DNA of 64,000 nucleotides from an uncultured Coriobacteriaceae bacterium (GTDB lineage: Bacteria > Actinomycetota > Coriobacteriia > Coriobacteriales > Atopobiaceae), in the NCBI GenBank assembly GCA_902793195.1, contig CADBCS010000020.1, positions 46,687 to 110,686 on the forward strand, written 5' to 3'. This document shows positions 54,340-62,676 of the stretch, one piece after another (position 1 is the stretch's first letter; every line of letters starts with the position of its first letter). The position numbers and the translations under genes are program-made. The notes under the pieces were generated by a model. The model searched no databases and was not told the DNA's origin. It saw only the letters and a program-made list of their open reading frames with translations.

Positions 54340-54984
54340 ATGCTTACCTACACGTTCTCCATGCGCGAGAAGGTGCTGTTGGCCATACTCGGCTTTGTTG
54401 GCGTTGGTATCCTTTGGTACTTCTTCGTGTATTCAAACATACATGGGCAGATTGCCTCCATAGATTCCGAGATAGCGGCGGCGCAGGATCAGCTGCTTAC
54501 GGCCCAGTCCCAGTCGGCGGCGTATGCCAACATGGAAAAGATGGTGGAGGAGTACAAGACCAAGGGTACCGCGACCCTCACCATGCCCAACTACGACAAC
54601 ACCCAGGCGCTCATGGCGTTTCTTAACGGTGCGCTGGGAGGCACGAAGGGATACGACATCAGCTTTGATGACCCGGCGTTGGACGATTCGGACGGATATG
54701 TTCACAGGTCGGGGACCATCAGCTTTAACTCCGCCTCGTACTCGGATGCGCGCAGCGTCATAGATGCCATCGCGCGCGGACCCTATCCCTGCCGCGTGGA
54801 TGGCGTGGGAGTCGTGGACGATTCGTCGAAGGCGAGCTCCAAGACCGGCAACACCACAAACGACGCGCCCGTGGTGGTGAACCTCCAGCTCACGTACTTC
54901 GAGAAGCCCACGGGCGATATGGTACCCAAGACCGAGGACAACATCCCCGAGGGCAACGACTGGAGCCAGTACATGGACAAGTAG
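54340..54984 (+). CDS. pilO: Type IV pilus alignment protein PilO
   Basis: A 214-residue bitopic protein: short N-terminus, one membrane helix (VLLAILGFVGVGILWYFFVY, about residues 11-30), a coiled-coil (about 31-70) and a ferredoxin-like domain. Size, topology and position after pilN identify it. ATG 54340 is used because it lies just past the pilN stop with GGGAGGG upstream; the earlier ATG at 54298 would overlap pilN. Confidence 0.86.
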   Translation: MLTYTFSMREKVLLAILGFVGVGILWYFFVYSNIHGQIASIDSEIAAAQDQLLTAQSQSAAYANMEKMVEEYKTKGTATLTMPNYDNTQALMAFLNGALGGTKGYDISFDDPALDDSDGYVHRSGTISFNSASYSDARSVIDAIARGPYPCRVDGVGVVDDSSKASSKTGNTTNDAPVVVNLQLTYFEKPTGDMVPKTEDNIPEGNDWSQYMDK

Positions 54985-55000
54985 GCGTTAGGCCGCCACG

Positions 55001-55064
55001 ACTCGCCCGTCGGGGACGGTCCCTTCCGGACTAGTCCGGAAGGGACCGTCCCCGACGGGCGAGT
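55001..55064. terminator. Perfect 64-bp palindrome after pilO (family P1)
   Basis: The two 32-base arms are exact reverse complements: the left arm begins ACTCGCCCGTCGGGGACGGT and ends CCCTTCCGGACT, and the right arm mirrors it with no loop. It is followed by TTTTAT, so it can act as a terminator for pilMNO. It is the most symmetrical member of the dispersed family. Confidence 0.9.
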
Positions 55065-55089
55065 TTTATCGGTGTAGTCCGAAACGGAA

Positions 55090-55119
55090 TTGGCAACGCA
55101 TTTGCAAACGTGCTAGAGT
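55090..55119 (+). promoter_or_regulatory. Promoter of the secreted coiled-coil hydrolase
   Basis: TTGGCA (55090-55095), an 18-base spacer and TAGAGT (55114-55119), the latter in TGCTAGAGT. The ATG is 37 bases further. Confidence 0.6.
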
Positions 55120-55156
55120 AGTACCACTCTTACGGCCTTGCACGAGGAGCATACAT

Positions 55157-56479
55157 ATGTCACAGAAACGTACCACTCCCAATCTTTCTCGCCGTAGCGC
55201 GTTGCGCCTTACCGCCGTCGTGGCGGGGCTCGGGCTCATTGCCACCCCAGCAACCGGCTTTGCGGATACGAACGCCGACTTGGCCAACGCGCAGAAGAAG
55301 CTCGAGGAGGCGGAGTCCAGACTCGGCGAAATTGCCAGCGAATACCAGGCGCTCAGTGAGGCTCAGTCCAAGACGATGGACGAGCTCTACAATGTGGAGA
55401 ACCGCATCGAGGAGGCGGGCAAGCGCATCGTCGTCCTGGAGGAGAAGCTCGCCACCAAGCGACAGGAGCTGGGCAAGAACATCTCCGAGGAGTACAAGGA
55501 CGGTCACCACGGAGTCGTGGACCTCATCCTTGCGGCGACCACCATCGAGGAGCTCATATCCAACATCTACTACTTCGACAAGGTCTCGGCCGAGAAGGCA
55601 CGACTTATCGAAGAGGTGAAGACCGCCCACGACGAGCTGCAGCGCGAGAAGGACGAGCTGGAGACCGAACGAGAGAGGCTCAAGGCCGTCAGCGAGGAAC
55701 AGGCGGAGCAGCTCGAGGCGATGCGTGGCAAGCAGCTCGAGGCGCAGCAGGTCATCGATGGCCTGGACAAGGAAGTGCGCGACCTTTTGGAGAAGCGCGA
55801 CGCCGAGTTGCTGGCCGCCCAAAAGGAGGCCGAGGCCGCGCGCAAGCAGCGCGAGGAGGCCGCAAAGACCTCGTCGAATACACAGAAGCAGGACTCCTCC
55901 GGCAACCAGAAGCAGGACAGCGAGTCCAACAAGCAGGAGTCTGCGAACGACGGGGGCAACGACTCCAAGCCCGCCACCGAGGAGAGCAAGCAGGAGACGA
56001 AGCAGGAGTCCAAGCAGGAGGAGCCGCAGGAGACCGCGCCGGCCGAGGAGCCGGAGCAGGAAGAGACGGGCGGTTCGGTTGGCAGGGGTGGCAACGGCAC
56101 GGGTTCTGCCGCGGCCGTCGTGGCGGCATGCTATAGCACGCCCTCGCCTGGATCTGGTCTCTGCGCCGGATGGTGCTCCAACGTTATGGCCAATGCCGGA
56201 TATGGCTATGTGGGGGGCAACGCCAACGACATGTATGCGGAGTTTTGCTTTAGCTCCAACCGCGCAGACCTGCAACCGGGCATGGCGGTGGCAGTATCGT
56301 CGCACCCGCACTCGGTAATGGGGCAGATCTACGGTCACATTGGCATGTACGTGGGCGGCGGCATGATGATGGACAACATAGGATACATTCGAAGCATAAG
56401 CGTGGACGAATGGTGCTCGTATTACGGCGCGACCGTTCCCGCCCGCTGGGGCTGGCTCAACGGCATCGTGCTGAGCTAG
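55157..56479 (+). CDS. Secreted coiled-coil protein with C-terminal CHAP/NlpC-P60-like domain
   Basis: A 440-residue exported protein. Residues 1-36 form a signal peptide with an SRRSALRL start (possibly Tat-like). Residues 38-225 form a long coiled coil of the type found in PcsB/FtsX-associated hydrolases (ANAQKKLEEAESRLGEIASE). A charged, Gln/Glu/Ser-rich linker follows (about 235-305). The C-terminal domain (about 315-440) has CAGWCSNVMANAGYG, holding the candidate catalytic cysteine, and HIGMYVGGGMMMDNIG, holding a histidine. By analogy it would cleave peptidoglycan peptides at division. The exact family of the C-terminal domain is uncertain. Confidence 0.8.
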   Translation: MSQKRTTPNLSRRSALRLTAVVAGLGLIATPATGFADTNADLANAQKKLEEAESRLGEIASEYQALSEAQSKTMDELYNVENRIEEAGKRIVVLEEKLATKRQELGKNISEEYKDGHHGVVDLILAATTIEELISNIYYFDKVSAEKARLIEEVKTAHDELQREKDELETERERLKAVSEEQAEQLEAMRGKQLEAQQVIDGLDKEVRDLLEKRDAELLAAQKEAEAARKQREEAAKTSSNTQKQDSSGNQKQDSESNKQESANDGGNDSKPATEESKQETKQESKQEEPQETAPAEEPEQEETGGSVGRGGNGTGSAAAVVAACYSTPSPGSGLCAGWCSNVMANAGYGYVGGNANDMYAEFCFSSNRADLQPGMAVAVSSHPHSVMGQIYGHIGMYVGGGMMMDNIGYIRSISVDEWCSYYGATVPARWGWLNGIVLS

Positions 56480-56766
56480 CAAGGACGGTCCCTGCGGCGT
56501 GCGGTCTTGGGCCCCGGAGGGACCCCGGACGCCTACCGCGCACAATTATGCGACAGCATCGGTCCCTGCTGCGTACGATTTGGGACCCATGCGGGACCAC
56601 CACGCACGATTTCTGGTAAAAAGCAGTCCCTACCGTGCACGATTTACGGCTCAAATCGCGCGCGGTAGGGATTGAACTTGTCACGAAATCGTGCGCGGTA
56701 CCCTCCGCGCAGACCGAAATCGCGCGCGGTAGGGACCGAACTTGTCACGAAATCGCGCGCGGTGGC
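56480..56766. repeat. Repeat locus C: array of ACCGCGYRCGATTT-type units
   Basis: The gap between the hydrolase and larB contains diverged units (CCTACCGCGCACAATTA, CTGCTGCGTACGATTT, CACCACGCACGATTT) followed by a clean inverted pair (CCCTACCGTGCACGATTT / AAATCGCGCGCGGTAGGG) and two tandem units with ACTTGTCACGAAATCG. It shares its core with loci A and B. No gene is supported in it. Confidence 0.85.
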
Positions 56767-56829
56767 TCTCGACCGGCCATCCTGGCCATCCGCGGAGCGA
56801 GAGTCACATATTCTCTGTCAACTAATATC

Positions 56830-56838
56830 TGCTAGGAT
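56830..56838 (+). promoter_or_regulatory. Extended -10 promoter of larBC
   Basis: TGCTAGGAT, a TG-n-TAGGAT extended -10, 31 bases before the larB ATG and just past repeat locus C. Confidence 0.45.
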
Positions 56839-56869
56839 ATGGCAAGAACGAGTGGCCTGGGAGGTGGAA

Positions 56870-57658
56870 ATGGAACGTGCCGAGTTGCATGAGTTGCTAA
56901 CGCACGTCGCCTCGGGCGAGGTGTCGGTGGAAGACGCCATTGGCAAGGTGAGCATGGCGCCTTTCGAGGAGCTGGGCTACGCGAAGCCCGACACGCATCG
57001 AGGCGTGCGAACCGGTGTTGCCGAAGTGATTTACGGTGCGGGCAAGACCGCAGAGCAGATTGCCCGCATAATCTCGTCTTTGGTGGACTCGGGCCAGCGT
57101 CGCGTTATTGCGACCCGCGTGGATGACCAAAAGGCGAGTGACGTGCTGCGGCTCGTTGGTGAGCTGGACGGATGCGCTGACATGCCCGTTACGTATAACG
57201 GCGATGCGCGTATTGTGGTGGTGGGCGAACGACCCCCATGCGACGGGAACGGCACCGTCGTGATTATGTGCGCCGGGACGAGCGACTTGTACTGTGCCGA
57301 AGAGGCCGCGCTTACCGCCGAGATGATGGGCAGCGAGGTCGTGCGCATCTACGACGTGGGGGTGGCGGGCATCCACAGGCTGCTCGCGTATGGCGACGTG
57401 CTCCAACGGGCGAGCGCCGTGGTTACGATCGCCGGTATGGAGGGGGCTCTGGCGAGCGTCGTTGGCGGCCTGTGCGCGTGCCCGGTCATCGCATGTCCCA
57501 CGAGCGTGGGCTACGGGGCATCCTTTGGGGGGCTGTCGGCCCTTCTTGCCATGCTCAACTCATGTTCGAGCGGAACATCGGTGGTGAACATCGACAATGG
57601 GTTTGGAGCGGGGTATCAGGCCGCACTCATAGACCACGCACGCGTACGGCGCGGATAG
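56870..57658 (+). CDS. larB: LarB, pyridinium-3,5-biscarboxylic acid mononucleotide synthase
   Basis: LarB carboxylates and hydrolyses nicotinic acid adenine dinucleotide, the first step toward the nickel-pincer cofactor of lactate racemase. The 262-residue protein has the PurE-like C-terminal half with SGTSD-like GTSDLYCAEEAA (about 142) and VYDVGVAGIHRL-type motif RIYDVGVAGIHRLL (about 162), and the G-rich VVGGLCACPVIACPTSVGYG (about 199). GGGAGGTGG precedes ATG 56870. It lies 9 bases before larC. Confidence 0.93.
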   Translation: MERAELHELLTHVASGEVSVEDAIGKVSMAPFEELGYAKPDTHRGVRTGVAEVIYGAGKTAEQIARIISSLVDSGQRRVIATRVDDQKASDVLRLVGELDGCADMPVTYNGDARIVVVGERPPCDGNGTVVIMCAGTSDLYCAEEAALTAEMMGSEVVRIYDVGVAGIHRLLAYGDVLQRASAVVTIAGMEGALASVVGGLCACPVIACPTSVGYGASFGGLSALLAMLNSCSSGTSVVNIDNGFGAGYQAALIDHARVRRG

Positions 57659-57667
57659 GAGAGGACA

Positions 57668-58984
57668 ATGGGCAGGACGCTCTACTTGCAGTGTGACACG
57701 GGCATTAGCGGCGACATGGTCGTTGGCGCTCTTCTGGATGCCGGTGCGAGCGAACGGGGGTTGAGGGTGGCCCTCAAGACCCTGGGGCTAAAGGGATACG
57801 AGATACGCATTTCCCAGAAGCTAGCCGGTCCCTTTGCGGCATGCGACTTCGACGTGGTGGTGGACGAGGAGCATGCCAACCACGATCACGACATGGACTG
57901 GCTCTATGGCGAGTTGGAGGCGACCGAGGCCTCTGTGGCAGGCCACCACCACGCCCATGGCTCCCACCACGCCCATGGCCACCACCACGAGCATGGCCAC
58001 CACCACGCGCACCGTGGCCTCGCCGATGTGATGGCCATTATCGAGCGTGCGGAAGCGGCCCCGTCGGTCAAGCGTACGGCCCGCAAGATCTTCGAGATAA
58101 TCGCCCAGGCGGAGGCAAAGGCACACGGAGAGACCATCGAGACGGTCCATTTCCACGAGGTGGGCGCAATCGACTCCATCGTCGACGTGTTCGCCGCGGC
58201 ATGGTGTCTGGACGACTTGGGCATAGATGACGTGGTGGTCTCGCCGCTGGCCGAGGGGGAGGGTCACGTGCGCTGCGCGCATGGCGTGCTGCCCATTCCC
58301 GTGCCCGCGGTCGCACACATTGTGGAGGCACACGGGCTCGTACTCAAGCGCACGCACCGGACGGGGGAGCTGGTAACGCCCACCGGTGCCGCCATCGCGG
58401 CTGCCACGGCAACCACGGACGAGCTTCCCGAGCAATATAGAATCGTGTCGACGGGTGTGGGTGCGGGAAAGCGCGCCTACGATCCGCCGAGCACCGTAAG
58501 GGCTACCATCATGGAGGAGGTTGGTGCGACGCGCGCGCAAACGGAGTCGTCGCCTGTGTGGAAGCTCGAGACGGAGGTGGACGACTGCACGGGCGAGGCG
58601 CTTGCATACGTGCTCGACCTGCTCCTGGAGGTCGGTGCCAGAGAGGCCCACTTTGTGCCCGTTTTTATGAAGAAGGGACGTCCGGGCTACCAGATAGAGG
58701 TACTTTGCGACGAGGAGCGCATTGCCGCGCTCGAGGAGCTGCTGTTCCGACACACCACCACTATCGGCATTCGGCGCATGCCCTTGCTAAGGACCGTCCT
58801 CGTACGCGAGCCAGGTGTCGTGAGCACTGCATATGGAGAGGTGCGCACCAAGCGCGTCACGTTGCCAAACGGGTGCGTGCGAGCGTATCCTGAGCACGAT
58901 TCGGTAGCTGCCATCGCGCGCGAGCAGGGGATTGGCTATCAGGATGTGCTGCGGGCGACGCTGCGAGAGCTAGGCAGGGAGTAG
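57668..58984 (+). CDS. larC: LarC, nickel insertase of the nickel-pincer cofactor
   Basis: LarC inserts nickel into the pincer nucleotide. The 438-residue protein begins LYLQCDTGISGDMVVGALLD (family start) and has a very His-rich loop at about residues 97-118 (GHHHAHGSHHAHGHHHEHG), probably a nickel store. In some lactobacilli larC is made from two frames by programmed frameshifting; here a single uninterrupted frame encodes both halves. No larA or larE is in the window. Presence of larBC implies a lactate racemase or related nickel-pincer enzyme elsewhere. Confidence 0.94.
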   Translation: MGRTLYLQCDTGISGDMVVGALLDAGASERGLRVALKTLGLKGYEIRISQKLAGPFAACDFDVVVDEEHANHDHDMDWLYGELEATEASVAGHHHAHGSHHAHGHHHEHGHHHAHRGLADVMAIIERAEAAPSVKRTARKIFEIIAQAEAKAHGETIETVHFHEVGAIDSIVDVFAAAWCLDDLGIDDVVVSPLAEGEGHVRCAHGVLPIPVPAVAHIVEAHGLVLKRTHRTGELVTPTGAAIAAATATTDELPEQYRIVSTGVGAGKRAYDPPSTVRATIMEEVGATRAQTESSPVWKLETEVDDCTGEALAYVLDLLLEVGAREAHFVPVFMKKGRPGYQIEVLCDEERIAALEELLFRHTTTIGIRRMPLLRTVLVREPGVVSTAYGEVRTKRVTLPNGCVRAYPEHDSVAAIAREQGIGYQDVLRATLRELGRE

Positions 58985-59001
58985 CGGCAGGTGGGGCGGC
59001 T

Positions 59002-59199
59002 CTAGTCAAGGAGCATCTGTGCGTCGTGCCAGCAGAGTACGAGATGCGTGAGCAGCATGATGGCGGCGATGGCAATCAGCGCGACGAGCAGTGTGACGAG
59101 CAGATCCTTACGGCGCCTCGTGGGGGACAGGTCGGCATTGCACCGCTGACACGTGAGCGTGCCCTTTGGCAGTGATTGTCCGCAGTGCGGGCAGCGCAT
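59002..59199 (-). CDS. Zinc-ribbon membrane peptide
   Basis: A 65-residue protein. Residues 1-21 form a zinc ribbon (MRCPHCGQSLPKGTLTCQRC), followed by a short basic linker and one membrane helix (LLVTLLVALIAIAAIMLLTH). This zinc_ribbon_2-plus-TM layout is common but functionally unassigned. GGGAG stands upstream of ATG 59199. It is convergent with larC and divergent from the acylphosphatase gene. Confidence 0.7.
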   Translation of the reverse strand: MRCPHCGQSLPKGTLTCQRCNADLSPTRRRKDLLVTLLVALIAIAAIMLLTHLVLCWHDAQMLLD

Positions 59200-59297
59200 T
59201 GGTCTCCCTTGGTCGTCGTTCGTTCCCGTAAGATAGTATCAGTTATTCCGCGTTGTGCCGGTGACGAATCTACAAGAGACAGTGGGGGTCGTTCAAG

Positions 59298-59582
59298 ATG
59301 GAGGAACGCATACGCTATCGGTTCTTGGGACGCGTGCAGCACCGTGGGTTTCGCTTCGCCTGCGTTATGGCGGCAGAGCGTGCTGGGGTCACGGGTTGGG
59401 TGAGAAACGAGCGGAACGGCACGGTGACCGCCGAGGCACAGGGGACCAAGAGCGCACAACTCGCCTTCGTGCGTCGCCTCACCGAGATCGCCCCCGGGTT
59501 CGGCAGCGACTGGAGCGTAGGCCACGAGCGCGCCATCGGCCTCGTGGCAGGTGAGCAGAGCTTTAGCGTGCGGCGTTATTAG
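59298..59582 (+). CDS. acyP: Acylphosphatase
   Basis: A 94-residue enzyme that hydrolyses acyl phosphates. The anion-binding loop GRVQHRGFR (residues 11-19) holds the catalytic arginine and WVRN (about 36-39) the catalytic asparagine. The size is exactly that of the family. A GTGGGGG about 10 bases upstream is the only ribosome binding site candidate. Confidence 0.92.
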   Translation: MEERIRYRFLGRVQHRGFRFACVMAAERAGVTGWVRNERNGTVTAEAQGTKSAQLAFVRRLTEIAPGFGSDWSVGHERAIGLVAGEQSFSVRRY

Positions 59583-59717
59583 CGTCCAACATGCCACTCG
59601 CACAGCGCGCAAAGCCGTTCGGACGCAACGCGCGCCCCGCGCGCCCCGGCAGTCGGTGGGCTGCGAGCAGCTGGGGACGGCGTGACAAAGTTGAAACACA
59701 AGGAACGACCCCTTTCG

Positions 59718-59726
59718 TGGCATAAT
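59718..59726 (+). promoter_or_regulatory. Extended -10 promoter of the DAHP synthase gene
   Basis: TGGCATAAT, a TG-n-CATAAT extended -10 about 80 bases before the ATG. Confidence 0.45.
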
Positions 59727-59805
59727 GGCAAACCGTGCACGCATTGGTTATTCGAGGCGGGAAACGTGCAGACTCCGCGTCGACTGGTTCTGCGAGGTGA
59801 AGCAG

Positions 59806-60834
59806 ATGTCCATGAACTTTAAGCGTCGGTTGCCCATTCCCAAGGAGATTCGGGAAGAGCTGGCCCTCTCTGCCGAGATGCAGGCACTCAAGCCGGCGTT
59901 TGATGCCGAGGTCGCAGACGCCCTTACCGGTAAGAGCGGCAAGATCCTGGTTGTGGTGGGGCCGTGCTCTGCCGACCGCGAGGATGCCGTGCTGGAGTAC
60001 GTGACACGCTTGGCGAAGCTGCGCGAGTCCGTGAGCGACAAGATCGTGCTCGTGCCCCGCGTCTACACCAACAAGCCGCGAACCAAGGGCACGGGCTACA
60101 AGGGCATCCTGCATAACCCCGACCCGTCGAAGCCCGACGACCTGCTCGAGGGCATAAAGGCGCTGCGTGAGCTGCACCTGCGCGTGATCGAGGCGAGTGG
60201 GATGTTCACTGCCGACGAGATGCTCTATCCCGAGAACCACCAGTTCCTCTATGACCTGCTCTCCTACGTGGCCGTGGGAGCCCGCTCGTCCGAGAACCAG
60301 GGTCATCGTCTGGTGGCGAGCGGCGTTTCGGTTCCGGTGGGTATGAAGAACCCCACCGGCGGCAGCCTGGACGTAATGCTTAACTCTATCTATGCGGCCC
60401 AGCAGCCCCAGACCTTCATCTACCGCAACTGGGAGGTGGCGACCACCGGCAACGAGCTGGCCCATGCCGTTCTGCGCGGGCGTGTGGGGTCCGACGGTCG
60501 CGCGCACGCCAATTACCACTACGAGCACCTTGAGCACCTGGCGAACGCATACAACTCGAGCGACTTTGCCAACCCGGCCGTCATCGTCGACTGCAACCAC
60601 GACAACTCCGGCAAGCGACCGCTCGAGCAGATGCGCATCTGCAACGAGGTGCTGGACTCGGTGGCCCGCTCCAAGGTGATCGCGGGGCTGTTCCGAGGGT
60701 TCATGATCGAGTCGTACCTGGAGGATGGCGCCCAAGACGTGGGCGGCGGCGTGTACGGCAAGTCGATAACCGACCCATGCCTGGGTTGGGAGAAGACCAG
60801 CCACCTCATCATGGGAATCGCCGATCGCCTGTAA
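59806..60834 (+). CDS. aroF: 3-deoxy-7-phosphoheptulonate synthase (DAHP synthase, class I)
   Basis: It condenses phosphoenolpyruvate with erythrose 4-phosphate, the first step of the shikimate pathway. The 342-residue protein has the AroF/G/H motifs VVGPCSADREDAVLEY (about 45), PRVYTNKPRTKGTGYKG (about 84), GARSSENQGHR (about 162), PVGMKNPTGG (about 178) and VDCNHDNSGK (about 261). The absence of a clear N-terminal extension fits a feedback-sensitive E. coli-type enzyme; which amino acid inhibits it cannot be told. GAGGTGA precedes ATG 59806. Two hairpins follow. Confidence 0.93.
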   Translation: MSMNFKRRLPIPKEIREELALSAEMQALKPAFDAEVADALTGKSGKILVVVGPCSADREDAVLEYVTRLAKLRESVSDKIVLVPRVYTNKPRTKGTGYKGILHNPDPSKPDDLLEGIKALRELHLRVIEASGMFTADEMLYPENHQFLYDLLSYVAVGARSSENQGHRLVASGVSVPVGMKNPTGGSLDVMLNSIYAAQQPQTFIYRNWEVATTGNELAHAVLRGRVGSDGRAHANYHYEHLEHLANAYNSSDFANPAVIVDCNHDNSGKRPLEQMRICNEVLDSVARSKVIAGLFRGFMIESYLEDGAQDVGGGVYGKSITDPCLGWEKTSHLIMGIADRL

Positions 60835-60840
60835 AAAAAC

Positions 60841-60867
60841 GAGAAAAGGGGCCAAACCCCTTTTCTC
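60841..60867. terminator. First of two tandem hairpins after aroF
   Basis: GAGAAAAGGGG pairs with CCCCTTTTCTC around CCAAA. It has the same arm as the terminator at 51708. Confidence 0.85.
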
Positions 60868-60885
60868 ACTAATCCAAAACAAGAA

Positions 60886-60916
60886 CTGAGAAAAGGGGTT
60901 TGGCCCCTTTTCTCAG
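60886..60916. terminator. Second tandem hairpin, ending lldP on the minus strand
   Basis: CTGAGAAAAGGGG pairs with CCCCTTTTCTCAG. It is the first hairpin in inverted orientation, 18 bases away, lying between two convergent genes so that each gene meets a hairpin. Confidence 0.8.
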
Positions 60917-60933
60917 TTCGCTTTTGATGTGCG

Positions 60934-62472
60934 CTAGATGCCCAAGCCCAGCATTACGCCCGCTTGGATGAACAGGGCCATTACGATAACGAAGGCAAAG
61001 GCATATATGGCGATCTTGCCCAGGACCTCGCCGTCCTTGCCCACGAGGCCGCACGCGGCGGTACCGATGGCAATGGATTGCGGGCTGAGCATCTTGCCCG
61101 CCGAGATGCCCAACGAGTTGGCTGCGCAGAGCCAGTACTCGTTTGCACCGATCGCCTGCGCGGCCTGCTGCTGCACGGAGCCAAACAGGACCTCGGAGGA
61201 GGTGCCGGAGCCGGTTACGAAGGTGCCCAGCGCACCGAGGACCGGTGCCATGAGCGGGTACAGGCCACCAAGGGTGTTGACGAAGAATGCCGCGATGCTG
61301 GCGATCATGCCCGAGTAACCCATGATCTTGGCGCAGCCAAGCACGGCGAGCATGGTGAGGATTGTCTTGGACATCTGCTTGCAGGTGCCCCACAGCACAC
61401 CCATCATCTCACCGAACGGGCATCCCTGGATGAGGCCACCAATGATGCCGCAGATGAGGATGAGGACGCCGGGGGTGTTGATCCACGAGAAGGAGAGCGT
61501 TGCCTCGGGGTCGCCCTGGTAGATGTTGACCGTGGTCTTGATGCTGGAGAGCGGACCGTTGATGAACGGCACGAGCTTGGAGGTGAGTACGAAGATGAGG
61601 ATGAACGGGGCCCATGCGGTGAGGGCGCGCTTGGGCGTGAGCTCCTCCTCGCTCTCGGGCGTCTCGAGGCGGTATTCCTCGGGCACGTCTCCCTTCATCT
61701 TGAGTGCAACCACAAACGTTACGACGAGGGCGACCACGGCGGCCACCACCATGGGAAGGTCGGCGCCGATGAATGCCGCGGCTGCGATCTCGGGGAGCGA
61801 AATCGCAAGGCCGGTGATGAGCGTGATGGGGATGACGCCCTTGAGGGCCTTGGGGCCGCCGCCCACGAGCATGACCATGAGGAACGGCGTGGCAATGACG
61901 AACGGGGCTACCTGCAGCGCCTGGGTGAGGGCCAGGTTTACGGGGTCGAGGCCGGTGATGCTCGCAAGCGTGGTGGTGGGGATGCCGATGGAGCCGAACA
62001 TCGTGGGGACGCCGTTGGCAAGCAGGCACGCCAGAATGGCCATGATGGGGTCGAAGCCAAGTGCCATGAGCATGGATGCCGGAATGGCGACGGCCGTGCC
62101 GAATCCCGCCATGCCCTCCAGGAAGCCACCGAAGCACCAGCCGATGAGCAGGACGAGCACGCGCTTGTCGCTCGATACCGAGGTGAGCATGCCCTTGATG
62201 GTCTCCATGGCGCCGGTGTGCACCGTGAGGTTGTAGGTGAAGACGGCAGCGATAATGACGATGACGATGGGCCAGATGGCCATGGCCATTCCTTCGAGGG
62301 CGGCAGTTGCGGCGTTGATGGGAGTCATCTTCCATACGCCGATGCCGAGGGCAGCCGAGACCACCAACGCCCCGAAGCTGGCCTTCCACGCCTCCATCTT
62401 CATGCCGCACAGCGCGAGCACGAGCCAGAGGATGGGTGTCAGTGCAAGTACGAACATCACGAGCATATCCAT
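60934..62472 (-). CDS. lldP: L-lactate permease
   Basis: A 512-residue LctP-family lactate/proton symporter with 12-14 membrane segments. Family stretches include GFLEGMAGFGTAVAIPASML (about residue 102), the GIPTTTLASITGLDP loop, and TGSGTSSEVLFGSVQQQAA (about 420). It lies opposite the aroF gene and near larBC, so it may deliver lactate for a pathway needing racemisation (inference). ATG 62472 (MDMLVMF) is chosen because GGAAGGAAG lies upstream; the frame extends to 62496. Confidence 0.92.
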   Translation of the reverse strand: MDMLVMFVLALTPILWLVLALCGMKMEAWKASFGALVVSAALGIGVWKMTPINAATAALEGMAMAIWPIVIVIIAAVFTYNLTVHTGAMETIKGMLTSVSSDKRVLVLLIGWCFGGFLEGMAGFGTAVAIPASMLMALGFDPIMAILACLLANGVPTMFGSIGIPTTTLASITGLDPVNLALTQALQVAPFVIATPFLMVMLVGGGPKALKGVIPITLITGLAISLPEIAAAAFIGADLPMVVAAVVALVVTFVVALKMKGDVPEEYRLETPESEEELTPKRALTAWAPFILIFVLTSKLVPFINGPLSSIKTTVNIYQGDPEATLSFSWINTPGVLILICGIIGGLIQGCPFGEMMGVLWGTCKQMSKTILTMLAVLGCAKIMGYSGMIASIAAFFVNTLGGLYPLMAPVLGALGTFVTGSGTSSEVLFGSVQQQAAQAIGANEYWLCAANSLGISAGKMLSPQSIAIGTAACGLVGKDGEVLGKIAIYAFAFVIVMALFIQAGVMLGLGI

Positions 62473-62609
62473 TGTGGCAACACTTCCTTCCATCACACCG
62501 CAGACGCGATTAGGATACCGCGTTGTTTGGGTGGATGGGCTTTGAAGCCCGCGAAATTAGGTGGCTGGTAGCAGGTGGCACGTTGCCGTTAAGGAAGGTG
62601 TGCCAGAAG

Positions 62610-62648
62610 GTTGGAGCCGCGACGCGCGATGGCGTGTGCGGCTCCAAC
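62610..62648 (-). terminator. Hairpin after the acyltransferase gene
   Basis: GTTGGAGCCGC pairs with GCGGCTCCAAC (11 bp) around a GC-rich loop. It lies just past the 3' end of the minus-strand acyltransferase; the T-tract is weak. Confidence 0.5.
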
Positions 62649-62676
62649 GTGGGTCGATGTTGCTGTGCGCGGGTGC

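Noticed and set aside
57668..58984. Programmed frameshift in larC
   Set aside because: The whole protein, including both LarC halves, is in one frame.
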